In this document: positions 1-5,480 of the stretch, one piece after another
Numbering within the stretch: position 1 is the first letter of the stretch
How the letters are laid out: each line of letters begins with the position of its first letter
Assembly: GCA_003164375.1 (NCBI GenBank)
Contig: PLTE01000388.1
Span: 179-6,106, forward strand
Direction: 5' to 3'
Length of the DNA stretch: 5,928 bases
From: Hyphomicrobiales bacterium
GTDB lineage: Bacteria > Pseudomonadota > Alphaproteobacteria > Rhizobiales > Xanthobacteraceae
Translations under genes and position numbers: made by a program
The notes under the pieces: generated by a model
What the model was told of the DNA's origin: nothing
What the model saw: only the letters and a program-made list of their open reading frames with translations
Databases searched by the model: none

Positions 1-74
1 CGGGCTTGACCCGGCAATCCATGCGGCAGCGTCGAACACCCAGCGGCTCAGCATGGACGCCCGGGTCAAGCCCG
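1..74. repeat. REP-like long palindrome downstream of dapB
   Basis: The outer arms are a perfect 14-bp inverted repeat: CGGGCTTGACCCGG at 1-14 and CCGGGTCAAGCCCG at 61-74. Inside them a second pair, TCCATGC (18-24) and GCATGGA (51-57), also matches perfectly after a 3/3 internal mismatch. This leaves a loop of about 26 nt. The palindrome starts 13 bp past the dapB stop codon. Palindromes with this GGGTCAAGCCC core are common between genes in many alphaproteobacterial genomes (recalled, not searched), so I read it as a dispersed intergenic repeat. It could also act as a transcription end or RNA-stabilising structure for dapB, although there is no clear T-run. The left arm touches the window edge, so the element may extend further. 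Confidence 0.6.
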
Positions 75-87
75 GGGGTGACGAGAC

Positions 88-915
88 TTAAACATCCTTC
101 AGCCCCAACACGTCCGCCATCGCATAGAGCCCGGGCTTTTTGCCGCGCGCCCACAGTGCTGCGTGCAGCGCGCCGCGGGCGAAGATCATGCGGTCCTCGG
201 CGCGGTGCGTCAGTTCCAGCCGCTCGGCCGGGCCGGCGAAGATCACCGTATGATCGCCGACCACGCTGCCGCCGCGCAGCGAAGCGAACCCGATGTCGCC
301 CGCCTGCCGCGCGCCGGTCATGCCGTCGCGGCCGCGCACCGAATGTTGCGCGAGATCGACGCCGCGGCCGGCCGCCGCCGCGCGGCCGAGCATCAAGGCG
401 GTGCCGGACGGCGCATCGATCTTCTTGTTGTGGTGCATTTCGACGATCTCGATGTCGAAATCCTCGTTCAGCGTCGCCGCCACGCGCTTGGTCAGCGCCG
501 CGAGCAGATTGACGCCGAGACTCATATTGCCGGATTTCACGATGATGGCGCGCTTGGCCGCTTGCGCAATGACCGCTTCCTCTTCGGCCGAGTGGCCGGT
601 GGTGCCGATGACATGGACGATGCCGGCCGAGGCGGTCAGTTCGGCAAAGGCCAGAGTGGCGGCGGGGATGGTGAATTCGATCAGGCCGTCGGCCTGTTGT
701 AACAGCGGCGCGACGTCGCTTGTGACCTTGATGCCGTTTGGGCCAAGGCCTGAAAGCTCGCCAGAGTCGCGGCCCATCACCGCCGAGCCGGCAGCGTCGA
801 CCGCGCCGGCCAGCACCAGACCCTTGGTGGCGGCGACGGCGTGGATCAGCGCGCGCCCCATGCGCCCACCGGCGCCGGCGATCACGATACGCATGTCGGA
901 ATTTGCCGCGGCCAT
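88..915 (-). CDS. dapB: 4-hydroxy-tetrahydrodipicolinate reductase
   Basis: DapB carries out the NAD(P)H-dependent reduction of 4-hydroxy-tetrahydrodipicolinate in the cytoplasmic diaminopimelate/lysine pathway. The product is 275 aa, normal for the family. The N-terminal Rossmann loop GAGGRMG lies at 14-20 and GTTG at 104-107. SGNMSLGVN at 128-136 is the usual linker to the C-terminal domain. The DapB signature around 158-172 contains HH at 161-162 and K165 (expected catalytic His and Lys), followed by DAPSGTA. The C-terminal RGGSVVGDH segment is also typical. I chose the ATG at 915 because a GGAGAGG ribosome site sits 7 nt upstream. An upstream GTG at 975 would add 20 poorly conserved residues, and the ATG at 894 has no ribosome site. 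It is the last gene of the cluster, 90 bp after the two-domain DUF1330 gene, and may have its own promoter in that gap. Confidence 0.96.
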   Translation of the reverse strand: MAAANSDMRIVIAGAGGRMGRALIHAVAATKGLVLAGAVDAAGSAVMGRDSGELSGLGPNGIKVTSDVAPLLQQADGLIEFTIPAATLAFAELTASAGIVHVIGTTGHSAEEEAVIAQAAKRAIIVKSGNMSLGVNLLAALTKRVAATLNEDFDIEIVEMHHNKKIDAPSGTALMLGRAAAAGRGVDLAQHSVRGRDGMTGARQAGDIGFASLRGGSVVGDHTVIFAGPAERLELTHRAEDRMIFARGALHAALWARGKKPGLYAMADVLGLKDV

Positions 916-922
916 CGGCTTG

Positions 923-929
923 CCTCTCC
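923..929 (-). promoter_or_regulatory. dapB ribosome binding site
   Basis: Minus-strand GGAGAGG ends 7 nt before the ATG at 915 and decides that start over the GTG at 975 and the ATG at 894. Part of it (GAGGC, 922-926) can pair with GCCTC at 934-938 in a 5-bp hairpin with a 7-nt loop, which could modestly mask the site in a long read-through transcript. Confidence 0.6.
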
Positions 930-939
930 GGTCGAGGCG

Positions 940-968
940 GGTATAGCGGGGCGGCGGAGGGCCAGCAA
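940..968 (-). promoter_or_regulatory. possible sigma-70-type promoter for dapB
   Basis: On the minus strand TTGCTG (968-963) is followed after exactly 17 nt by TATACC (945-940). Each hexamer matches the TTGACA/TATAAT consensus at 4 of 6 positions. Transcription would begin near 933 and leave a leader of under 20 nt before the dapB ATG. The 90-bp gap is larger than the 12-30 bp gaps of the preceding genes, which fits a separate promoter. In GC-rich alphaproteobacteria such matches also arise by chance, so this is only a candidate. Confidence 0.25.
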
Positions 969-1005
969 CTTTCACCCCTGCCCGGACTATGGCGAGCGGA
1001 AGTCG

Positions 1006-1635
1006 CTAGAAACGCGCGCCGCCATGGCCCTCGACGATGACCAGATCGGCCTCGGCTACGCCGTCGCGGAGTTTCTTGGCGGCCTGATAGCTGGGCGAAC
1101 GGTAGCAGGCGAGCGCCGCGTCGTAGCTCGGAAATTCCAGCACCACGGTGCGGGCGCGGACCTTGCCTTCGGTCACTTCACGCTGGCCGGCGCGGACCAG
1201 AAAGCGCGCCCCGAAATAACCGAACGGCGCCTGATTGGCGGCAACATAGGCTTTATAGCCTTCCGGCTCCGCCACATCGACATGGCCTATCCAATAGCCT
1301 TTGTTCGCCGCCGCGGGCGGCGAAGTCGAAACCGGCGGCTGCGGGCCGTCATAGCCCTCGGCGACGACGAAATCGCAGGCCGCGTTGGCGAGCCGCAGCG
1401 GCCGCGCCTTCTGATATTCGTCGGAGCGATAACAGGCGAGCGCCGCTCCATAATCGGGGAATTCGCGGAGCACGCAGCGGGCGCGGACATGGCCCTCGAC
1501 CACTTCGCTTTTGCCGCCGCGCACCAGCGCGACACCATGGTATTTCTCGTGCGCCGGCGGCGTTGCCGCCATGTAGGCCTTGTAGCCTTCCGGATTGCTC
1601 ACATCGATCTGCGGAAGCCAATAGCCCTTGGCCAT
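1006..1635 (-). CDS. tandem two-domain DUF1330 protein
   Basis: This 209-aa protein consists of two DUF1330 domains joined head to tail. Domain 1 spans about 1-100 and ends in EGYDGPQP. A Pro/Ala/Ser linker (PVSTSPPAAAN, 101-111) follows, and domain 2 runs from about 112 to 209. Both carry the family's KGYW start, a GYKAY helix, and the FP-Y-ALACYRS-YQ motif (59-75 and 168-184). DUF1330 is a small domain of about 95 residues with a ferredoxin-like fold, usually free-standing and without a firmly assigned reaction. No signal peptide or membrane segment is visible, so it is probably cytoplasmic. The ATG at 1635 is chosen because GGAGG lies 8 nt upstream. A TTG at 1650 lies upstream of that ribosome site and is unlikely. 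Domain 1 reads GVALVRGG where domain 2 and the neighbouring single-domain protein have GARF/GGRF before the same strand, so the two halves have diverged. Confidence 0.88.
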   Translation of the reverse strand: MAKGYWLPQIDVSNPEGYKAYMAATPPAHEKYHGVALVRGGKSEVVEGHVRARCVLREFPDYGAALACYRSDEYQKARPLRLANAACDFVVAEGYDGPQPPVSTSPPAAANKGYWIGHVDVAEPEGYKAYVAANQAPFGYFGARFLVRAGQREVTEGKVRARTVVLEFPSYDAALACYRSPSYQAAKKLRDGVAEADLVIVEGHGGARF

Positions 1636-1643
1636 CGCCTCAG

Positions 1644-1648
1644 CCTCC
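1644..1648 (-). promoter_or_regulatory. ribosome binding site of the two-domain DUF1330 gene
   Basis: Minus-strand GGAGG ends 8 nt before the ATG at 1635. It lies inside the 23-bp gap after the preceding DUF1330 stop codon and fixes the start. Confidence 0.7.
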
Positions 1649-1658
1649 AAAGCAGCAA

Positions 1659-1961
1659 TTACGGCTGCGGCCCGTCATAGCCTTCGACGATAATCATATC
1701 CGTGATGGCGTGCTTATGCCGTATCTTCATGTTCTCTTGGTATTCCGGCGATCGATAGCAAGCGAGCGCTGTGGCGTAATCCGGGAATTCGATGACGACG
1801 TTTCGCGATCGGCTGGCGCCTTCCGTGCATTCGAACGTGCCGCCGCGGATGACAAACCGGCCGCCGTATTTGCGGAAGATCGCCGGATTGGCGACGGCAT
1901 AGGGCTTGTAGCCGTCTTCATCGTGAACGTCGACGCGTCCGATCCAATAACCCTTGGCCAT
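1659..1961 (-). CDS. single-domain DUF1330 protein
   Basis: This 100-aa protein is one complete DUF1330 domain. It starts MAKGYWIG, carries GYKPY near 17-21, YGGRFVIRGG near 32-41 and FPDYATALACYRSPEYQ at 59-75, and ends IVEGYDGPQP. The family adopts a ferredoxin-like alpha/beta fold and its biochemical role is not established. I therefore give no function. It is clearly a paralogue of both halves of the next gene, since start, central motif and C-terminal EGYDGPQP are shared with domain 1 there. The ATG at 1961 has an AAGGA site 8 nt upstream that overlaps the end of pyrF. The 12-bp gap to pyrF and 23-bp gap to the next gene indicate co-transcription and probably coupled translation. Confidence 0.9.
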   Translation of the reverse strand: MAKGYWIGRVDVHDEDGYKPYAVANPAIFRKYGGRFVIRGGTFECTEGASRSRNVVIEFPDYATALACYRSPEYQENMKIRHKHAITDMIIVEGYDGPQP

Positions 1962-1973
1962 GACGTGCTTCCT

Positions 1974-2690
1974 TCAATTGCTTTGCTTCGCTGCCGTGCC
2001 GATCTCCTCAATGATCGCCGCAGCCGCGGCCTTCGGATCGGCGGCGGCAACAATCGGCCGGCCGACCACGAGGTAATCGGCGCCGGCTAAGATCGCGGCG
2101 GTCGGGGTCGCGATTCGCTTTTGCTCGTCCTTGACGCTGCCGGGGGGCCGGATGCCGGGCGTCACCAAGGCCATGTCAGGCCCGACAAGCCGGCGCAGGC
2201 TGGCGGCCTCTTCGGGTGAACAGACCAAGCCGTCGACGCCGAGATCGCGCGCCTGCGCGGCGCGCCGGGCGACCAGTTCAGCCACCGGAAAGGCATAGCC
2301 GGCCGCGGCCAGATCGGCATCGTCGGACGAGGTGAGCACCGTGACGGCGAGGATGCGCAAACCGTTCTCGCGCGCCTCGACCGCGGCCTTCATGGTCTGT
2401 GGATAAGCATGCACGGTGAGGAAGGTGGCACCGAGCCGCGCCACGCTTTTGACGCCCTGCGCGACGGTATTGCCGATGTCATGCAGTTTGAGATCGACGA
2501 AGACCTGCTTGCCGGCGTCGATCAGCTTTTGCGAGAATCCGATGCCGCCCGCAAAGCCGAGCTGATAGCCGATCTTGTAGAACGACACCGTATCGCCGAG
2601 GCGGCCCACCATGGCCTCCGCCGCTTCAACGGAAGACACATCGAGCGCGACGATCAGGCGGTCGCGAGGTTGCAGCATGGCTTGGTCCAT
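1974..2690 (-). CDS. pyrF: orotidine 5'-phosphate decarboxylase
   Basis: PyrF decarboxylates orotidine monophosphate to UMP, the last step of de novo pyrimidine synthesis in the cytoplasm. The 238-aa length is typical of bacterial PyrF. Strand 1 is LIVALDV (12-18), followed by the lysine in FYKIG (K39). The signature VFVDLKLHDIGNT gives the catalytic tetrad members D66, K68 and D71. VTPGIRP (176-182) and DYLVVGRPI (205-213, with R211 expected at the phosphate) complete the TIM-barrel active site. The ATG at 2690 is used, but no strong ribosome site precedes it. The ATG four codons later is equally possible and would remove only MDQA. It lies 30 bp after the flavin reductase gene, and its stop is 12 bp before the DUF1330 start. 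Confidence 0.97.
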   Translation of the reverse strand: MDQAMLQPRDRLIVALDVSSVEAAEAMVGRLGDTVSFYKIGYQLGFAGGIGFSQKLIDAGKQVFVDLKLHDIGNTVAQGVKSVARLGATFLTVHAYPQTMKAAVEARENGLRILAVTVLTSSDDADLAAAGYAFPVAELVARRAAQARDLGVDGLVCSPEEAASLRRLVGPDMALVTPGIRPPGSVKDEQKRIATPTAAILAGADYLVVGRPIVAAADPKAAAAAIIEEIGTAAKQSN

Positions 2691-2720
2691 TGTCGGCGCA
2701 TGATCCGTTCGCAGAATGCA

Positions 2721-3302
2721 CTACCCCATCACGCTCGCCAATTCGACCAGCCTGCGCATGGCGGCCTTAAGCGCCAAGGCCTGCGCTTCGTCCTTGAGAT
2801 TGTCGCGGTCGTCGAAGGCCTGCTCGGCGCGCGGCACCGACACTTGTTCGGGAATGACCAAAGCGCCGCAGCCGAGCTCCAAAATCTGCCGCAGCGCCAT
2901 CAGCGACCGTATGCCGCCGCCCGAACCGCTCGCCGCCGAGCCGATCGCAAAGACCCGGCCTTTGAACGCTGCGTAAGCCGGCTCGCCCGGCTCGCGCACC
3001 CGCGAAATCCAGTCGATGGTGTTTTTGAGGAGCGGCGATACCGATGCGCTATATTCGGGGCTGGTGATGAACACGCCCTGGTGCGCGATGAGCATGCGCT
3101 TGAGCTGCGCCGCCGCCTGTGGCGGGCCGGAGCCGGCCACGAGGTCGGCGTCGAACAGCGGCAGGGCATAGTCTTCGAGCGAAATCCGCGTCACCTCGGC
3201 CTCGGCGAGCGCGAGCTCCTTGGCGGCGAGCGCCGCCAGCCGGGCATTCTGCGAGCCGGTGCGCAGCGAGCCGGGAATGACCAGGATTTTCGGAACAGCC
3301 AT
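2721..3302 (-). CDS. NADPH-dependent FMN/quinone reductase family protein
   Basis: This 193-aa flavodoxin-fold protein belongs to the NADPH-dependent FMN reductase family, which includes ChrR/YieF-type quinone and chromate reductases. The FMN phosphate loop is GSLRTGSQN at 11-19. SLEDYALPLFDADL at 41-54 is the typical acidic strand-loop, and TSPEYSASVSPLLKNTIDW at 80-98 is the family's main signature around the flavin ring. GSAASGSGGG at 121-130 forms the second flavin-contact loop. Known members are soluble homodimers or tetramers that pass two electrons from NAD(P)H to FMN, quinones or other acceptors. The natural substrate here cannot be read from sequence. The ATG at 3302 is the only sensible start, although no clear ribosome site is visible. 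The gene follows the methyltransferase by 27 bp, so translation may depend on coupling. Confidence 0.9.
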   Translation of the reverse strand: MAVPKILVIPGSLRTGSQNARLAALAAKELALAEAEVTRISLEDYALPLFDADLVAGSGPPQAAAQLKRMLIAHQGVFITSPEYSASVSPLLKNTIDWISRVREPGEPAYAAFKGRVFAIGSAASGSGGGIRSLMALRQILELGCGALVIPEQVSVPRAEQAFDDRDNLKDEAQALALKAAMRRLVELASVMG

Positions 3303-3329
3303 TTTTCGAATGCGGGTGGAAGAAGACCG

Positions 3330-4076
3330 TCAGGTCCTCCGATACACCCACACGCGCGCCGGAGGAATATTCATCCAGATGCGTTCGGAGGCTTCCGCGG
3401 AAAAGCCGCCGAGCCGCTTCGGCAGCGGCGACGCGACCGAATACGTGAACTGCACGAAGGGCGCGCCGGGCAGCATCAGATCGAATGCATCGCGTAACAG
3501 CCGCAAGCGCATTTTGATCGGCTTGGTGACCAGCGGCAGCCCGGAGACGACCGCGGCCGCCGGTTCCAGCAACAGCGTTTGGAGCAGCCGGCGCATACTA
3601 TAGGCGTCGCCCTGCACCAGCGTGGCCTCGGGATAACGCGCGCGCAGGATGCGGCAAAAGCCGGGATTGAACTCCACCAGCACCAACCGGGACGGGTCGA
3701 CGCCGTTGGCGACCAGGGCTTCCGTCACCGGCCCGGTCCCCGGGCCCAATTCGACCACCGGTCCGGTCGAGTTCGGATCGACATAACTCGCCATGGTGCG
3801 GGCGAGAATCTTGCCCGACGGAGTCACCGCGCCAATCGACAGCGGGCGTTCGAACCAAGAGCGGATGAAGCGCACTTCGTCGTCGAGCCGGATGCCTTTC
3901 TTCAGCTCGAACTGCTTGACCTGCTGCTCGATTTTCTTGCCGATGCCGTCGCGTTTTTGTTCGAAGAGCCGGATCTGGCGCCCGATCTTGCGCTCGATCA
4001 TGTTCTTGCGGAACTCCAGGAAACGTAACTGTCGCTCGATTTTCTGTTCGAATTTTTGCAGGGCCGGAAGCGACAT
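3330..4076 (-). CDS. PmtA-type phospholipid N-methyltransferase with repeat-built N-terminal helix
   Basis: This 248-aa SAM-dependent methyltransferase resembles PmtA of rhizobia and agrobacteria, which methylates phosphatidylethanolamine stepwise to phosphatidylcholine at the inner membrane. After an N-terminal extension, the family core begins near FIRSWFERPLSIGAVTPSG (70-88). The SAM loop VVELGPGTG is at 107-115, the acidic end of strand 2 is E135 in LVEFN, and GDAY starts at 156. The catalytic-loop equivalent VSGLPL is at 177-182, QFTYS is at 209-213, and NIPPARVWVYRR is near the C-terminus. Classical PmtA is about 200 aa. Here roughly 65 residues are added in front, consisting of three exact 18-residue repeats (12-29, 30-47, 48-65), strongly basic and helical. 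The ATG at 4076 is preferred; a GTG at 4085 would add three residues. rRNA adenine dimethylases share the fold and are a less likely alternative. The gene follows dnaJ by 79 bp. Confidence 0.85.
   Translation of the reverse strand: MSLPALQKFEQKIERQLRFLEFRKNMIERKIGRQIRLFEQKRDGIGKKIEQQVKQFELKKGIRLDDEVRFIRSWFERPLSIGAVTPSGKILARTMASYVDPNSTGPVVELGPGTGPVTEALVANGVDPSRLVLVEFNPGFCRILRARYPEATLVQGDAYSMRRLLQTLLLEPAAAVVSGLPLVTKPIKMRLRLLRDAFDLMLPGAPFVQFTYSVASPLPKRLGGFSAEASERIWMNIPPARVWVYRRT
3882..4043 (-). repeat. three tandem 54-bp (18-residue) coding repeats
   Basis: The coding sequence for residues 12-65 of the methyltransferase splits into three 54-bp units: 4043-3990, 3989-3936 and 3935-3882. Each unit begins KI and keeps Q at position 5 and E at position 10. 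Arg/Lys is always present at positions 7, 12 and 13, and an aliphatic residue (L, I or V) at position 6. The KI codons fall at exact 54-bp intervals (plus-strand GATTTT at 3930 and 4038, GATCTT at 3984). The DNA has diverged more than the protein pattern, so the repeat is old or under protein-level selection. Confidence 0.75.
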
Positions 4077-4085
4077 GACATCCAC

Positions 4086-4136
4086 GGGACAAAGTCTTTT
4101 TATGACAAGATCTTGCCGCTTTTAAAACATTGCGGC
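4086..4136. other. AT-rich spacer between dnaJ and the methyltransferase gene
   Basis: Most of the 79-bp gap is clearly more AT-rich than the surrounding coding DNA. It contains a perfect 10-bp palindrome CAAGATCTTG (4106-4115) and a weak 5-bp stem (GCCGC 4115-4119 with GCGGC 4132-4136, 12-nt loop TTTTAAAACATT). There is no T-run after the stem on the minus strand, so it is not a standard terminator. It may contain a promoter for the downstream housekeeping genes, but I cannot name convincing -35 and -10 boxes. Confidence 0.3.
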
Positions 4137-4155
4137 GACAAAGGCCAGATCGGTT

Positions 4156-5298
4156 TCAGACCGACCCCGTACGACCGCCCAAGCCGTCGAGGAACTCCTT
4201 GACCTTGCCGAGAAAGCCCGCGGATTCCGGATGCGTCTCGACTGACGACAGACGGTCGAACTCGGCCAATAATTCACGCTGCTTCTTGGTCAATTTCTGC
4301 GGCGTCTCGACCATGACCTGGACATACATGTCGCCCGACTGCCGCGCGCGCAAAACCGGCATGCCCTTGCCCAGCAGGCGGAACCGGCGACCGGATTGCG
4401 TTCCCTCCAGGACCTTCACCTTGGTCTTGCCGCCGTCGATCGTCGGCACTTCGCATTCCCCGCCCAACGCAGCCGTCACCATGGACACCGGAACGCGGCA
4501 ATGCAGATCGGCGCCCTCGCGCTGGAAGAACGGATGCGCGGCGATCGACAGGAAGATATAGAGGTCGCCCGGCGGCCCGCCGCGTACGCCGGCCTCACCC
4601 TCGCCGGCGAGCCGGATGCGGGTACCATCCTCGACGCCGGGCGGAATATTCACCGCCAAAGTCCGCTCCCGGGTGACCCGGCCGGAGCCCGCGCATGACG
4701 CGCAGGGGCTGTCGATCGACTGACCGCGGCCCTGGCAATTCGGGCAGGTGCGCTCGAGCGTGAAAAATCCCTGGGCGTGGCGGACGCGGCCCTGGCCGCC
4801 GCACATCGGACAGGTCTTCGGCTTGGTGCCGGCTTTGGCGCCGGAGCCGGAACAGGCTTCGCAGGTGACCGAGGTCGGAATGCGGATTTGCGCATTCTTG
4901 CCCGCGTAGGCTTCCTGCAACGCGATTTCCATATTGTAGCGCAGATCGGCGCCGCGCTCGCGGCCGGTGCCGCGGCCCCGGCCGCCGCCCGACATGCCGA
5001 AAATGCCTTCGAACAAATCGGAGAATGTCGTACCGAAATCGGCGCCGAAGCCCGCCGCACTGCCCGTGCCCTGCTCGAAGGCGGCGTGGCCGAAGCGGTC
5101 ATAGGCCGCACGTTTGTCCGGGTCCTTTAAGACCTCATAGGCCTCGTTGATTTCCTTGAAACGATGCTCGGCATCCTTGTCGCCGGGATTGCGATCGGGA
5201 TGGCAGACCATCGCCTGCTTGCGGAAAGCGGCCTTGATGTCGACGTCGGTCGCCGTGCGTTCGATCGACAGAGATTCGTAGTAGCAGCGCTTGGCCAT
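4156..5298 (-). CDS. dnaJ: chaperone protein DnaJ (Hsp40)
   Basis: DnaJ is the cytoplasmic co-chaperone that delivers unfolded clients to DnaK and stimulates its ATPase. The 380-aa protein has the full class I layout. The J domain (about 1-70) has HPD at 33-35. A Gly/Phe-rich linker (about 77-115) carries DLFEGIFG at 94-101. The zinc-binding region has all four CxxCxGxG motifs, with cysteines at 146/149, 163/166, 185/188 and 199/202. Two C-terminal beta domains include HPFF (255-258) and the LLGKGMP loop (308-314). The J domain starts MAKRCYYE with Cys in place of the common Asp, and VCHPD puts a second Cys before HPD. KRCYYE is what I recall from Bradyrhizobium-like DnaJ. The ATG at 5298 follows a GGTGAG site by 5 nt; a GTG directly upstream is in frame but unneeded. 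It follows dnaK after 182 bp. Confidence 0.97.
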   Translation of the reverse strand: MAKRCYYESLSIERTATDVDIKAAFRKQAMVCHPDRNPGDKDAEHRFKEINEAYEVLKDPDKRAAYDRFGHAAFEQGTGSAAGFGADFGTTFSDLFEGIFGMSGGGRGRGTGRERGADLRYNMEIALQEAYAGKNAQIRIPTSVTCEACSGSGAKAGTKPKTCPMCGGQGRVRHAQGFFTLERTCPNCQGRGQSIDSPCASCAGSGRVTRERTLAVNIPPGVEDGTRIRLAGEGEAGVRGGPPGDLYIFLSIAAHPFFQREGADLHCRVPVSMVTAALGGECEVPTIDGGKTKVKVLEGTQSGRRFRLLGKGMPVLRARQSGDMYVQVMVETPQKLTKKQRELLAEFDRLSSVETHPESAGFLGKVKEFLDGLGGRTGSV

Positions 5299-5322
5299 CA
5301 CCTCTCACCCGATGAGGTCCGG

Positions 5323-5376
5323 TTGTCCGAGATCTTGCGACTGTCCAAGACCTCGCGATTGTACAGGACGTTGCGG
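5323..5376. repeat. three degenerate 18-bp tandem repeats upstream of dnaJ
   Basis: Three adjacent 18-bp units are visible on the plus strand: TTGTCCGAGATCTTGCGA (5323-5340), CTGTCCAAGACCTCGCGA (5341-5358) and TTGTACAGGACGTTGCGG (5359-5376). All share the frame yTGTnCrrGAnnTyGCGr. The first two agree at 14 of 18 positions. They lie 25-78 bp before the dnaJ start, inside the probable 5' leader. No known element is recognised. They could be protein-binding sites, a decayed coding repeat (18 is a multiple of 3), or simple slippage. Confidence 0.55.
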
Positions 5377-5415
5377 CCAAAGACTCGGCACAAGAACATC
5401 TTTGCACACGAACAT

Positions 5416-5442
5416 GCACCCCCGTTTCGTTTCCGGGGGTGC
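5416..5442 (-). terminator. strong hairpin between dnaK and dnaJ
   Basis: GCACCCCCG (5416-5424) and CGGGGGTGC (5434-5442) form a perfect 9-bp GC-rich stem with a 9-nt loop, 38 bp past the dnaK stop. There is no uridine run after it in the minus-strand transcript, so it is probably not a complete terminator. A role in partial termination, or in protecting the 3' end of dnaK mRNA after processing, would give more DnaK than DnaJ. Confidence 0.55.
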
Positions 5443-5480
5443 GATTCTGAGGAGCCGTGACGGCATATCGCCTCGTTGGA

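Noticed and set aside
163..702. A 179-codon open frame on the plus strand inside dapB
   Set aside because: It is antisense to the well-supported dapB and its product is low-complexity Arg/Gly/Ala without family motifs.
841..1680. A 279-codon open frame on the plus strand
   Set aside because: It is antisense to both DUF1330 domains of the fused gene and to the start of dapB. Its internal repetition mirrors the DUF1330 duplication on the other strand.
2409..3497. A 362-codon open frame on the plus strand
   Set aside because: It lies antisense to pyrF, the flavin reductase and the methyltransferase, crosses their gaps, and its product is rich in Arg/His/Ala with no recognisable domain. Such frames are common opposite GC-rich genes.
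4108..4116. AGATCTTGC shared with 5330-5338 as a common operator
   Set aside because: A single shared 9-mer across 1.2 kb, with no extended match on either side, is too short to support a common binding site.
4150..4164. Small stem TCGGT/ACCGA at the dnaJ stop codon as a terminator
   Set aside because: The stem is only 5 bp, overlaps the stop codon and lacks a T-run.
4777..5130. A 117-codon plus-strand frame with Ala/Gly-rich product resembling a membrane protein
   Set aside because: The Ala/Gly richness is the complement of the Gly-rich and zinc-region codons of dnaJ, so it is a shadow.
5323..5376. The 18-bp repeats as a CRISPR array
   Set aside because: The units abut one another with no spacers and are too short and degenerate.
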